Shown: piece after piece, positions 7,846-15,521 of the stretch
How positions within the stretch are numbered: position 1 is the stretch's first letter
Layout: each line of letters starts with the position of its first letter
NCBI RefSeq assembly: GCF_000805675.1
Contig: NZ_JSEF01000006.1
Coordinates: 310,001 to 374,000, forward strand
Length of the DNA stretch: 64,000 nucleotides
DNA from: Corynebacterium minutissimum
GTDB lineage: Bacteria; Actinomycetota; Actinomycetes; Mycobacteriales; Mycobacteriaceae
Direction of reading: 5' to 3'
Notes under the pieces: model-generated
Told to the model about the DNA's origin: nothing
Database searches by the model: none
Seen by the model: the letters and a program-made list of their open reading frames with translations, nothing else
Translations under genes and position numbers: made by a program

Positions 7846-8845
7846 CCTCATTCTCATCGCCCTTGCGGGTGCCGCTGCACAGCTCGTTGATGGCGGCATC
7901 GGCATGGGCTTTGGAGTCACCTCCACGACCATATTGCTGCTTGCTGGCCTCGGCCCAGCAACGGCCTCGGCCGTAGTCCACACCTCGGAGTTGGGAACGA
8001 CCCTCGTCTCCGGTATTAGCCACTGGCGTTTCGGCAACGTGCACTGGCCAACGGTGCTCAAGCTCGGTGTCCCAGGCGCCATCTCAGCGTTCGTGGGCGC
8101 GACGGTGCTCTCCAACCTGTCACTGGAATCCGCAGTACCAGTCACCTCCACCATCCTCCTCATCTTGGGTATTAACCTGGTGTGGCGTTTTTCCCGTCTC
8201 CGCCCGAAGAAGACCTCCACCTCGCGACCGCATTCCACCCCATTCCTTACCGGACTAGGTATTGTCGGCGGCTTCGTGGATGCCTCCGGTGGCGGCGGCT
8301 GGGGTCCAATCTCCACGTCGACGCTCATGGCGGTCGGCCGTGAACAGCCGCGTCGCATCGTCGGTACGGTGAACACCGCGGAATTCCTCGTGACTTTCGG
8401 CGCTACCGCCGGATTCATCGTGGGCCTGTGGCAAGAGATCGTGGCTAATGCCGCAGCCGTGGTGGCGCTTCTTATCGGTGGCATGATTACTGCACCCATC
8501 GCGGCGTGGCTGATTTCCCGCATTAACCCTACGTTGCTGGGCGGCTTCGTCGGTACGACTATCGTCACCCTCAACGTGCCCAAAGCCTTGGGCTGGGCGC
8601 TGCCACACGGCGTTATCGTGGGCCTGCAAATCGCCGCACTGGTGCTAGGCGTCACCCTGACCGTCTGGGCCAACCGCCGCCGCAAGCGCCACGAGCGCGA
8701 AGAGAACTACGAGGGCCACCACTCGAGCCCAACGCGTGGAGGCAGCCGCGTCGTGAGCTCCACAGAGCCAAATGGCTCCGCCGCTAGCTCTGCGGACACG
8801 GCAGAAACAGCTCGCGTCGGGGCGTCGGCCGCGGGCTCGGATTAG
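7838..8845 (+). CDS. cysZ: TSUP (TauE/SafE) family permease, probable sulfite/sulfate transporter
   Basis: 335 residues with about eight hydrophobic segments up to residue 285 and a hydrophilic, Ser-rich cytoplasmic tail. Repeated glycine-rich family motifs (GGGIGMGFG-like start, GGFVDASGGGGWGP in the middle) identify TSUP transporters of sulfur oxyanions. Strong AGGAGG ribosome binding site lies inside the chelatase gene. Its location after the sulfite reductase genes parallels C. glutamicum cysZ. With no sulfate-activation genes here, sulfite or another oxidised sulfur compound could be the substrate. Confidence 0.88.
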   Translation: MRSLILIALAGAAAQLVDGGIGMGFGVTSTTILLLAGLGPATASAVVHTSELGTTLVSGISHWRFGNVHWPTVLKLGVPGAISAFVGATVLSNLSLESAVPVTSTILLILGINLVWRFSRLRPKKTSTSRPHSTPFLTGLGIVGGFVDASGGGGWGPISTSTLMAVGREQPRRIVGTVNTAEFLVTFGATAGFIVGLWQEIVANAAAVVALLIGGMITAPIAAWLISRINPTLLGGFVGTTIVTLNVPKALGWALPHGVIVGLQIAALVLGVTLTVWANRRRKRHEREENYEGHHSSPTRGGSRVVSSTEPNGSAASSADTAETARVGASAAGSD

Positions 8846-9570
8846 AGTCCGGCGACCTCGCCGATAACGATGACCGCCGGCGGCGCTACGGAATGAGCCT
8901 CCATCGTGGCGCCGAGCTCGGCCAGCTCACACCTAAACGCACGTTCCTCAGCCAGAGAGCCTTCTTGGATGATGTGGACGGGGGTGTGGGGGCTTAAGGA
9001 GGCGTCGATAAGCGCCGCGGCAATAGCTGCAGCGTTTTTGACGCCCATAATGACCGAGAGCGTCGCCCCAGAGCGGGCAAGAGCAGCCCAATCGACAAGA
9101 GACTTCGGATGGCCCGGTGGGAGATGGCCGGAGACCACCGTGAAAGCATGCACCATGCCGCGATGCGTGACGGGAGTGCCCGCCAGCGCCGGCACCGCCA
9201 CAGCGGAGGTTACCCCGGGGATAACCTCCACGGGAACGCCAGCCTCTGAAAGTGCGGTCAGCTCCTCGAAACCGCGGCCAAAGACATAAGGATCGCCGCC
9301 CTTAAGACGGACCACCCGGCGGCCCGCCTGGGCATGTTCGATGAGGAACTCGTTGATTCGCTCCTGCGCGACCTGCTTGCGGTAGGGGATCTTGGAGACG
9401 TCGATAAGCTCCTTGGCGTCCACGTCGCACAGCTTGTCCAACTGTGCAGTGGGGCCGAGGTGATCGGCCACAATGACGTCCGCGGCCTGCAGAGCCTGCA
9501 TACCGCGCACCGTGATGAGGTCCCACGCGCCCGGGCCGCCGCCGACAAGGACTACCGGATGAATGCTCAT
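8842..9570 (-). CDS. cobA: Uroporphyrinogen-III C-methyltransferase (SUMT)
   Basis: 242 residues. N-terminal VGGGPGAWDLIT (SAM site; family GxGxGDxxLLT), VRLKGGDPYVFGRG near 86, and GVTSAVAVPALAGTPVTHRG near 120 are diagnostic. It converts uroporphyrinogen III to precorrin-2, the first step toward siroheme for CysI. Single-domain form, without the dehydrogenase domain of CysG. Convergent with cysZ, overlapping it by 4 nt at the stop codons, and divergent from the TobH-like gene. Confidence 0.94.
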   Translation of the reverse strand: MSIHPVVLVGGGPGAWDLITVRGMQALQAADVIVADHLGPTAQLDKLCDVDAKELIDVSKIPYRKQVAQERINEFLIEHAQAGRRVVRLKGGDPYVFGRGFEELTALSEAGVPVEVIPGVTSAVAVPALAGTPVTHRGMVHAFTVVSGHLPPGHPKSLVDWAALARSGATLSVIMGVKNAAAIAAALIDASLSPHTPVHIIQEGSLAEERAFRCELAELGATMEAHSVAPPAVIVIGEVAGL

Positions 9571-9599
9571 GGTCCCTCATCCTAGCTATGCTCGAGCTC

Positions 9600-10553
9600 A
9601 TGACTTCCTATGACCCCGAAACCGTGCGCTTCTTCGACGTCGCCCACGAAGGTGCTCAAGCCCGCGTCGTAGCCTCCGCCGTGCCGGACCTTGCCCGGGC
9701 ATTGAGCGGCATGCGTCCGCGCTCCCTCGTCATCCTCGCTGCGGACCAGATATCCCGGGCCGCTGCGCACGTGACCGTGGGGCTTTCGGAACCAGCAGAC
9801 GTGCCCATTGTGGTCAGCGAATCGTTGCCACGTTTCGTCGGCGCACTCGACGTGGCTGTCGTGGCGGGGGAGAGCCCGTGGGCAGAACGCGCGCTGCACG
9901 ACGCCGCTCGGCGCGGCGCCACCACCATTCTCCTCAACGAGGTGGAGGATGCTCCCGACAGCACCGTGGTGATAGACCAACTGCCCACGGCGGAGGGAGT
10001 CTCCCCCGTTCGGGCTATCGTGGCACTACATGCGGTACAGGCGGTGCTGAGCGAAGACCCCGAGCTGGTTGCGCGCCGTCTCGAAGACGTGGCGGAAGCC
10101 GTGGACCGGGAAATCGAAGCACTATCCCCGCAGCGCGATTCCACCACCAACCCGGGCCGTGCCCTGCGCGAGTTCGTTGAAGGTGGCCGCGTTGTCCACA
10201 GCAGCGGTCCGGACCCCTATGCCTTCTCTGAGGAGCGAACGCGCGTGCATCTAGGCGCGCTCGTTGCCCGCATGGCAGGCGCTATTTGGGCAACGCATGG
10301 GCTGGGTGGCTCGGTCGTGGATGCGGAAGGCCTAGGGCCGATTTTGGAGGACGCGCCGACTGACATCTTCCACGACCCCTTTGAAGACGGGGAGCCTTTG
10401 GTACCCTTGAAAATTGTTTTATGGGGACAGGAAGAGGCGAACCTGGCCCATTCATTCGCTGCGGCGAGCGCCGACCCCTCCAGTGGGGATCTGGCCCGCG
10501 CGCTGCAGTTGATTACGCGGAGCTATGCCGCGACCGCCTATGACGTGAAATAG
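9600..10553 (+). CDS. TobH-like / SIS-domain-like protein of the manB-manA locus (Rv3256c type)
   Basis: 317 residues from ATG 9600. A -10 box TATGCT at 9587-9592 leaves 7 nt to that ATG, making a leaderless start more likely than the in-frame ATG at 9588 that lies inside the box. The sequence has an alpha/beta pattern with a DVAVVAGESPWAERALHDAARRGA segment, like the sugar-isomerase (SIS) half of phosphoglucose/phosphomannose isomerases. Actinobacteria keep this gene between manB and manA, so a role in mannose phosphate metabolism is likely, but no activity is established. It ends 9 bp before manA. Confidence 0.85.
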   Translation: MTSYDPETVRFFDVAHEGAQARVVASAVPDLARALSGMRPRSLVILAADQISRAAAHVTVGLSEPADVPIVVSESLPRFVGALDVAVVAGESPWAERALHDAARRGATTILLNEVEDAPDSTVVIDQLPTAEGVSPVRAIVALHAVQAVLSEDPELVARRLEDVAEAVDREIEALSPQRDSTTNPGRALREFVEGGRVVHSSGPDPYAFSEERTRVHLGALVARMAGAIWATHGLGGSVVDAEGLGPILEDAPTDIFHDPFEDGEPLVPLKIVLWGQEEANLAHSFAAASADPSSGDLARALQLITRSYAATAYDVK

Positions 10554-10562
10554 AGGATATCG

Positions 10563-11792
10563 ATGAAGCTGCTCGAGAGCGCTGCCCGCAACTACTCTTG
10601 GGGTTCGCGCACACTGATACCTGCCCTCCGAGGAGAACCCGAAGCACAAAGCCCCGTAGCGGAGCTGTGGTTTGGCGCGCACCCAGCTGACCCGTCCACA
10701 GTGGATGGTGAGCGCCTCGATGACATCATCGCTGCCGACCCAGCGAACCAGGTAGGTTCACGCGTGGCCGGCGAGTACGGCGATAACCTGCCCTTCCTGC
10801 TGAAGATTCTTGCCGCCGCCGAGCCGCTCTCTTTGCAGGCACACCCGTCGAAGGCGCAGGCAGAGGAAGGTTTTGCGCGTGAGAACGCAGCAGGCATTGA
10901 GCTGACAGCCTCCAACCGCAACTACAAGGACGACAACCACAAACCTGAGCTCATCGTGGCGCTGACAGAGTTCTACGCCATGGCAGGCTTTCGTCCTTTG
11001 GAGCAGACCCGCCGTCTCTTCACCGCCTTGGAGTGCCCCGAGCTTGACCACTACGTCAGCATGCTCGCGGACGAGCCGGAGGCAGAGGGCGATAACCTGC
11101 GCGCGTTGTTCACCACGTGGATTACCATCCCGGGCGCTAAGCGCAAGGAGCTTATCGCAGCCGTCGTGGCTGCCGGTGAGCGCCTCCGCGACCAGGGCGC
11201 AGGCGAAGAGTGGATGGGCATGGTTATGGATACCGTGGCCTCACTCAACGAGCAGTACCCGGGTGATATCGGTGTCCTCGGCGCGCTGCTGTTGAATCAC
11301 ATCGTGCTGCAGCCGGGCGAAGCGGTCTACCTCAATGCTGGTGAGCTGCATGCATATGTCTCTGGCCTCGGCGTGGAGATCATGGCCAACTCCGACAACG
11401 TACTGCGTGGCGGTCTGACTCCAAAGTTCGTGGATGTTCCGGAGCTGGTCAAGGTTCTTACCTACTCCGCCGCGAAGGACCCGCGCGTGCCGCAGGTAGA
11501 TAAATCAACACAAAACCACGTCCACGGTGCTCAGGCATGGTCTTATCCGGTGCCGATTGAGGAGTTCGCGCTGGACCGCGTGGAGCTGTCCGGTGAGGAT
11601 TCTGTTGACGTTGATTTTGACGGCCCCGTAATCGTGCTGTGTACCTCCGGCGCCGTTGATGTTAACAACGAGCACGGCGAGAGTGTGGCGCTCAGCGCCG
11701 GCCGTGCCGCTTGGATTCCTGCCGGCGACCCAGCTGCCACTGTTCGCGCTGCGGGTAAGGACAGCGCACAGGTGTTTATCGCCCGCGTATAA
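10563..11792 (+). CDS. manA: Mannose-6-phosphate isomerase, class I
   Basis: 409 residues. Converts fructose-6-phosphate to mannose-6-phosphate at the head of GDP-mannose synthesis. Zinc and active-site motifs are clear: FLLKILAAAEPLSLQAHPSK around residue 80, DDNHKPELIVAL near 122, and YLNAGELHAYVSGLGVEIMANSDNVLRGGLT around 259. Probably co-transcribed with the preceding TobH-like gene. A 37-bp piece of its 3' end is repeated at 12213-12249. Confidence 0.96.
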   Translation: MKLLESAARNYSWGSRTLIPALRGEPEAQSPVAELWFGAHPADPSTVDGERLDDIIAADPANQVGSRVAGEYGDNLPFLLKILAAAEPLSLQAHPSKAQAEEGFARENAAGIELTASNRNYKDDNHKPELIVALTEFYAMAGFRPLEQTRRLFTALECPELDHYVSMLADEPEAEGDNLRALFTTWITIPGAKRKELIAAVVAAGERLRDQGAGEEWMGMVMDTVASLNEQYPGDIGVLGALLLNHIVLQPGEAVYLNAGELHAYVSGLGVEIMANSDNVLRGGLTPKFVDVPELVKVLTYSAAKDPRVPQVDKSTQNHVHGAQAWSYPVPIEEFALDRVELSGEDSVDVDFDGPVIVLCTSGAVDVNNEHGESVALSAGRAAWIPAGDPAATVRAAGKDSAQVFIARV

Positions 11793-11795
11793 CCC

Positions 11796-11896
11796 GGCTT
11801 AGGTCATGGGTAGGTGAGCAACGTCATTCTTGGCACTGCTACCTGGCGGTTTTCGGTGGTGGGGTGGGATTTTTCCGCACTAAATTGGTCTAAGTC
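11796..11896. repeat. 101-bp repeat element, copy 1
   Basis: Begins GGCTTAG 3 bp after the manA stop and ends CTAAGTC. The same 101-bp sequence recurs in direct orientation at 12109-12209 with few differences, and the ends form an imperfect inverted repeat (G[AG]CTTAG/CTAAGTC). The size and ends suggest a MITE-like or REP-like element. Confidence 0.75.
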
Positions 11897-11916
11897 AGAA
11901 GGGCGTCCCTCAGAGG

Positions 11917-11994
11917 GCATCTAGCAAAAGGCATCTTTGGGTCTGAAAACGCCTTATGACTGATGCCTTTTGTCAGACGCCTTTTGTAAGATGC
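11917..11994. repeat. Inverted and direct repeats of GAYGCCTTTTG between the 101-bp copies
   Basis: The 19-nt arm at 11917-11935 pairs with 11976-11994 (16 of 19), and a further direct copy GATGCCTTTTGTCAGACGC lies at 11962-11980. The hairpin could end manA transcription. The rest of the 11793-12304 gap shows no gene that I can support. Confidence 0.55.
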
Positions 11995-12108
11995 TTCCAG
12001 CATGTCGATGGAGGGATGCAGACGTTGCGCGTTGCTTGGGGGAACGAAGAAGGTAGTTCGTTTCGCGAAGATACGTGCAGTGCCTTACGAAAATGGTCAT
12101 TGTGCCCC

Positions 12109-12209
12109 GACTTAGGACATGGGTGGGCAAGCAACGTCATACTTGGCACTGCTACCTGGCGGTTTTCGGTGATGGGGTGGGATTGTTCCGCACTAAATTG
12201 GTCTAAGTC
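12109..12209. repeat. 101-bp repeat element, copy 2
   Basis: Same length and orientation as the copy at 11796-11896, with ends GACTTAG and CTAAGTC forming a 7-bp perfect terminal inverted repeat. Short open frames crossing it on both strands are shared by both copies only in part and have no start signals, so they are not called as genes. Confidence 0.75.
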
Positions 12210-12212
12210 AGG

Positions 12213-12249
12213 AGCTGCCACTGTGCGCGCTGCGGGGTAAGAACAGCGC
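12213..12249 (+). pseudogene. Duplicated 3' fragment of manA
   Basis: 37 bp starting AGCTGCCACTG match 11732-11768 inside manA with one substitution, one single-base insertion and few other changes. The fragment follows repeat copy 2 directly, while in the true gene it precedes copy 1, so the arrangement is not a plain tandem duplication. Confidence 0.7.
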
Positions 12250-12304
12250 GAAGATAGTGCGGTGTGTGGGAGGCGATGAGCGTGCGATAGGCGCGGCGGC
12301 GACG

Positions 12305-13417
12305 TTAAGCGCGGCCGGACAGCCCGGACAATTCAGCCGGGGAGGACGGCAGTTCCGGTGCCACTGGGATCTCGGCCTTCACAGGAGCCTTGTCCTTGTC
12401 CTCGTCCTCGGCGGAGTTTTCAGCAGTTGAGTCTGTTCGCGCACCCTCGCGGTCAGTGGACGCAATCTGTGCGGGCGCTTCCTCGCCTGCAGGCTGTTCC
12501 GGCGCAGGGGCGGCGGGGGTGTCTGCAGCGGGTTCGTTCGCGGCAGGCTCCTCGGCTGCCGGGGCATCGTCGGTCGGAGCAGCGGGCTTGGGTGCCTCGT
12601 TAGTACGGGAGGCGTCCTGCTCACGCTCGCGTTCCAGCTCAGCGAGCTTATCCGCAATCTCCTCTTGCACCTTTTGCGAGTCGTGGGCATTCTCCTGCTC
12701 GGCAGTCGGTTCCTTGAACCTTACATCGGTGTGCGGTTCTTCCTGAGGTTTCGGGGCTTCCTGGGCGAGACCTGCTGGCTGCGTGTCCTGAGAGTTCGCC
12801 GGGGCATTCGGAGCGTGAGTGTGCTCAGGTGCAGTGGACACCTGGGGCTCAGTACTGCCAGGTTCAGTGCGATCATCTTGCTGCGCATCCTGCGGGGATG
12901 CAGTCTGCGGCTCTGGCTGAGCGGTGGGCTCAGTGCTCGGGGTGCCGTTAGCGGTGGAACCCGGGGTTGGCGCACCAGGTGAGGAAGTGGCACTAGCAGT
13001 AGCAGAAGAATCCGGCGAGCTCTGCGGTGCCTGTGGATTGTTCGAAGCCTGGGGCTGCGCGGTGTCCTGAGGCTGCTGATTGTGTAGCGATGAAACGTTA
13101 TCAGGACGGTAGATAGCCGTGGGCTGAGCTGGTTCTGTGCGGTCCAAGACAGCGTTCGGCGCCAAGTAGGGATCTTCTGCGGGGGCTGCAATCTGTTCCT
13201 GCGACGTCGTCGACTGCGGGGCAGAAGACGTGGTGGTGTAGGAGTGCTCAGAAGAGGAAGTCCGCGGCGTCGAGGAGCCGGTCTCAGCCGTGGCTGCCGA
13301 AGGTTCAGGGACAACGGAATTCGGGGCACTCGTGCGCCAGACCACCATGCCAATGGCCACGGCGAGGAGGAGACCGGCCGCAATAAAAGCGAGGACTCGG
13401 CGTGGGGTGCTGGTCAT
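12305..13417 (-). CDS. Membrane-anchored low-complexity (Pro/Ala/Glu/Thr/Ser-rich) protein
   Basis: 370 residues from ATG 13417, which has a perfect AAAGGAGA ribosome binding site; an upstream in-frame ATG lacks one. Residues 8-28 (VLAFIAAGLLLAVAIGMVVW) form one membrane anchor or uncleaved signal. The remainder is disordered: TSS- and Gln/Pro-rich, then acidic with a short coiled-coil-like stretch (EEIADKLAELEREREQ), then Glu/Ala/Pro-rich. No enzyme domain is visible. It is likely a cell-envelope protein facing outward. In C. glutamicum a comparable secreted protein gene follows manA, so this is probably its diverged equivalent. Confidence 0.8.
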   Translation of the reverse strand: MTSTPRRVLAFIAAGLLLAVAIGMVVWRTSAPNSVVPEPSAATAETGSSTPRTSSSEHSYTTTSSAPQSTTSQEQIAAPAEDPYLAPNAVLDRTEPAQPTAIYRPDNVSSLHNQQPQDTAQPQASNNPQAPQSSPDSSATASATSSPGAPTPGSTANGTPSTEPTAQPEPQTASPQDAQQDDRTEPGSTEPQVSTAPEHTHAPNAPANSQDTQPAGLAQEAPKPQEEPHTDVRFKEPTAEQENAHDSQKVQEEIADKLAELEREREQDASRTNEAPKPAAPTDDAPAAEEPAANEPAADTPAAPAPEQPAGEEAPAQIASTDREGARTDSTAENSAEDEDKDKAPVKAEIPVAPELPSSPAELSGLSGRA

Positions 13418-13749
13418 CCTAGGTCTCCTTTCCGCGCACAAGGTCACAAGTCGATAACAACGATAGCATGAAACCTGGTGAACCCAAGGTTTCACTTTAT
13501 AATCCCTGCTCGTACACAGGATTTTGGCAGAAATGTGTAGACGGGCTTGTGCCTGGCTGTGCAGAGTAGCTGCATAGTAGTGCGCTGTCGTGGCCCCGAC
13601 ACGGAACAGCGGAGACCTGCGTGACGCTGTCTAAAGAATGGTAAAAAGTGGGTAAGAGACCTCACCTAGCGTCGCGGTGCCGTCCTAGCGCCGTACGACC
13701 CCACCGTTTCAGATTTCAGCATCAGACATTAGGTAATAAGGAGAAACCA
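13418..13749. promoter_or_regulatory. Divergent promoter region (332 bp)
   Basis: Holds the promoters of the low-complexity protein and the DUF4259 gene. GAAACCT at 13470-13476 and AGGTTTC at 13487-13493 form an operator-like inverted repeat, and TATAAT lies at 13498-13503. Ribosome binding site AAGGAGAAACC precedes 13750. No gene is seen. Confidence 0.45.
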
Positions 13750-14103
13750 ATGAGCTCATGGGATGAAGATATCTTCACTGACGAGGCTAACGTCGAGTTT
13801 CTTGACGAGCTGTCAGATCTCGAAGACGAAGAGATTGTGGCTGCAGTCGACGACGCCTGCGCGCTGGCAGCATCTGGTGAAGACCAGACCGAAGAGGAAC
13901 AGCGCAACGCGCTGGCAGCCGCCACCATCGCCGCCATTTGGGCAGGCGCTCCCTTCAGCGCTGGTGAAGTCGTGGAGGATTATCCCTTCATCCGCGACCT
14001 CGCAGGTTCTGGGAGCGAAAACCTCCACGAGCATGCTCTGGAACTGCTTGAAGGAGTCGAGGAAGACTACGACCTCGAAGCTTTCATTGAGGCGCTGTCC
14101 TAG
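13750..14103 (+). CDS. DUF4259 domain protein
   Basis: 117 residues, ATG after TAAGGAGAAACC. Opening MSSWDEDIFTDEANVEFLDEL and the central NALAAATIAAIWAGAPFSAG match the small acidic DUF4259 family. It is strongly acidic with no export signal and no known function. An upstream in-frame ATG at 13648 would add an arginine-rich stretch without a ribosome binding site and is not used. In C. glutamicum sahH lies between this region and tmk; here tmk follows after 85 bp. Confidence 0.83.
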   Translation: MSSWDEDIFTDEANVEFLDELSDLEDEEIVAAVDDACALAASGEDQTEEEQRNALAAATIAAIWAGAPFSAGEVVEDYPFIRDLAGSGSENLHEHALELLEGVEEDYDLEAFIEALS

Positions 14104-14188
14104 GCATCCGTTGTTAAGGTCCGCATACGTATGTGCGGACCGTGCATATTTAATTTAAGAGCTTTCACTCAGAGGGTTTTCACTCAGC

Positions 14189-14809
14189 ATGCTGATTAGT
14201 ATTGAGGGCATTGACGGCGCCGGGAAAAACACTGTCACCCAACGCCTGCGCAAGGAACTTGACTGTGACGTCTCAGTCTTGAGTTTCCCGCGTTATGAGG
14301 ACTCCATTCACGCGCAGCTAGCGCAGCAGGCGCTGTACGGAAAGATGGGGGACCTTACCGACTCTGCCTATGGCATGGCCACGCTGTTTGCGCTCGACCG
14401 CTTTGGCGCCAAAGAGCAGCTTCTTGCCGCCGCAGAAGACACGAGTTCTCTGCTTATACTCGACCGCTACGTAGCCTCCAATGCCGCATACTCGGCTGCC
14501 CGAGTAGGCGAAGAATCCGTCGTTGACTGGATTTATGAGCTGGAGTTTGAGCGCTTGGGCTTGCCAGTTCCGCAGCTGCAGATTTTCCTCGATACCGACG
14601 TTGCCGTCGCTGGACAGCGTGCTGTGGCCCGCGCTGCTGACGATGAGTGCCGTACTCGGGATCGATACGAGCGCGATGCCGGGCTACAGGCCCGCACGGC
14701 GGCAGCCTATCGGCGCCTCGCGCAGCAGGAGTGGGCAGGACGGTGGATCGCCACCGCGGATGCCGATATGATTATTCAATCTGTCAAGGACCTCGTAGGA
14801 GAACAGTAA
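14189..14809 (+). CDS. tmk: Thymidylate kinase
   Basis: 206 residues. Phosphorylates dTMP to dTDP. P-loop GIDGAGKN (residues 7-14), LDRYVASNAAYSAAR (about 92) with the DRY/DRF motif, and a LID-like stretch RDRYERD near 155. The final P-loop residue is Asn rather than Ser/Thr, as in other actinobacterial Tmk. The first gene of the tmk-mtrA-mtrB-lpqB run; only 1 nt separates it from mtrA. Confidence 0.95.
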   Translation: MLISIEGIDGAGKNTVTQRLRKELDCDVSVLSFPRYEDSIHAQLAQQALYGKMGDLTDSAYGMATLFALDRFGAKEQLLAAAEDTSSLLILDRYVASNAAYSAARVGEESVVDWIYELEFERLGLPVPQLQIFLDTDVAVAGQRAVARAADDECRTRDRYERDAGLQARTAAAYRRLAQQEWAGRWIATADADMIIQSVKDLVGEQ

Positions 14810-14810
14810 A

Positions 14811-15497
14811 GTGGCACCGAAAATCTTGGTCGTGGATGATGACCCGGCAATTGCCGAAATGCTCACTATCGTGCTCGAAGCCGAAGGTTTGGAGCCCATT
14901 GCCGTTAATGACGGCAATGAGGCCATCCCGGCTTTCCACGACCATGACCCAGACCTCATCTTGCTGGACCTCATGCTGCCGGGCATGAATGGTGTGGATA
15001 TCTGCCGTGCCATCCGTACCGAGTCCTCCGTGCCGATTGTCATGCTCACCGCGAAGACGGACACCGTCGACGTCGTACTGGGTTTGGAATCGGGCGCGGA
15101 TGATTACATCACCAAGCCCTTTAAGCCGAAGGAGCTCATTGCCCGTATCCGCGCGCGTTTGCGTCGCTCGGATTCCTCCTCTGGCGAGATGATTGAGGTA
15201 GGGGACTTGCTTATCGACGTCCCCGAGCACACCGTCACCCGCAAGAGCGGCGAGGAAATTTCCTTGACCCCGCTGGAGTTTGATCTTCTGCTGGAGATGG
15301 CCCGTAAACCTGGCCAGGTCCACACCCGTGAGGCTTTGTTGGAGTCCGTGTGGGGCTACCGCCATGCCTCCGATACTCGCCTCGTCAACGTGCATGTGCA
15401 GCGCCTTCGCGCGAAGATCGAGCACGACCCAGAAGACCCGCGGATTGTGCTCACCGTGCGCGGTGTGGGGTATAAGACCGGCAAAGTCGGCGAGTAA
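14811..15497 (+). CDS. mtrA: Two-component response regulator MtrA
   Basis: 228 residues, GTG start. OmpR family: receiver domain with acidic pair Asp9-Asp10, phospho-acceptor Asp53 (LILLDLMLPG) and Lys103-region TKPFKPKEL, then a winged-helix DNA-binding domain ending VRGVGYKTG. The MtrA-MtrB system governs cell wall metabolism, osmotic response and division in actinobacteria and is essential in mycobacteria. Partner kinase follows directly. Confidence 0.97.
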   Translation: MAPKILVVDDDPAIAEMLTIVLEAEGLEPIAVNDGNEAIPAFHDHDPDLILLDLMLPGMNGVDICRAIRTESSVPIVMLTAKTDTVDVVLGLESGADDYITKPFKPKELIARIRARLRRSDSSSGEMIEVGDLLIDVPEHTVTRKSGEEISLTPLEFDLLLEMARKPGQVHTREALLESVWGYRHASDTRLVNVHVQRLRAKIEHDPEDPRIVLTVRGVGYKTGKVGE

Positions 15498-15521
15498 AGG
15501 ACAGCCGTTATTTTTGATGGG

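Noticed and set aside
11956..12240. Short frames on both strands crossing the second 101-bp repeat
   Set aside because: No ribosome binding site, no -10 at a leaderless distance, and the frame includes repeat and manA tail fragments.
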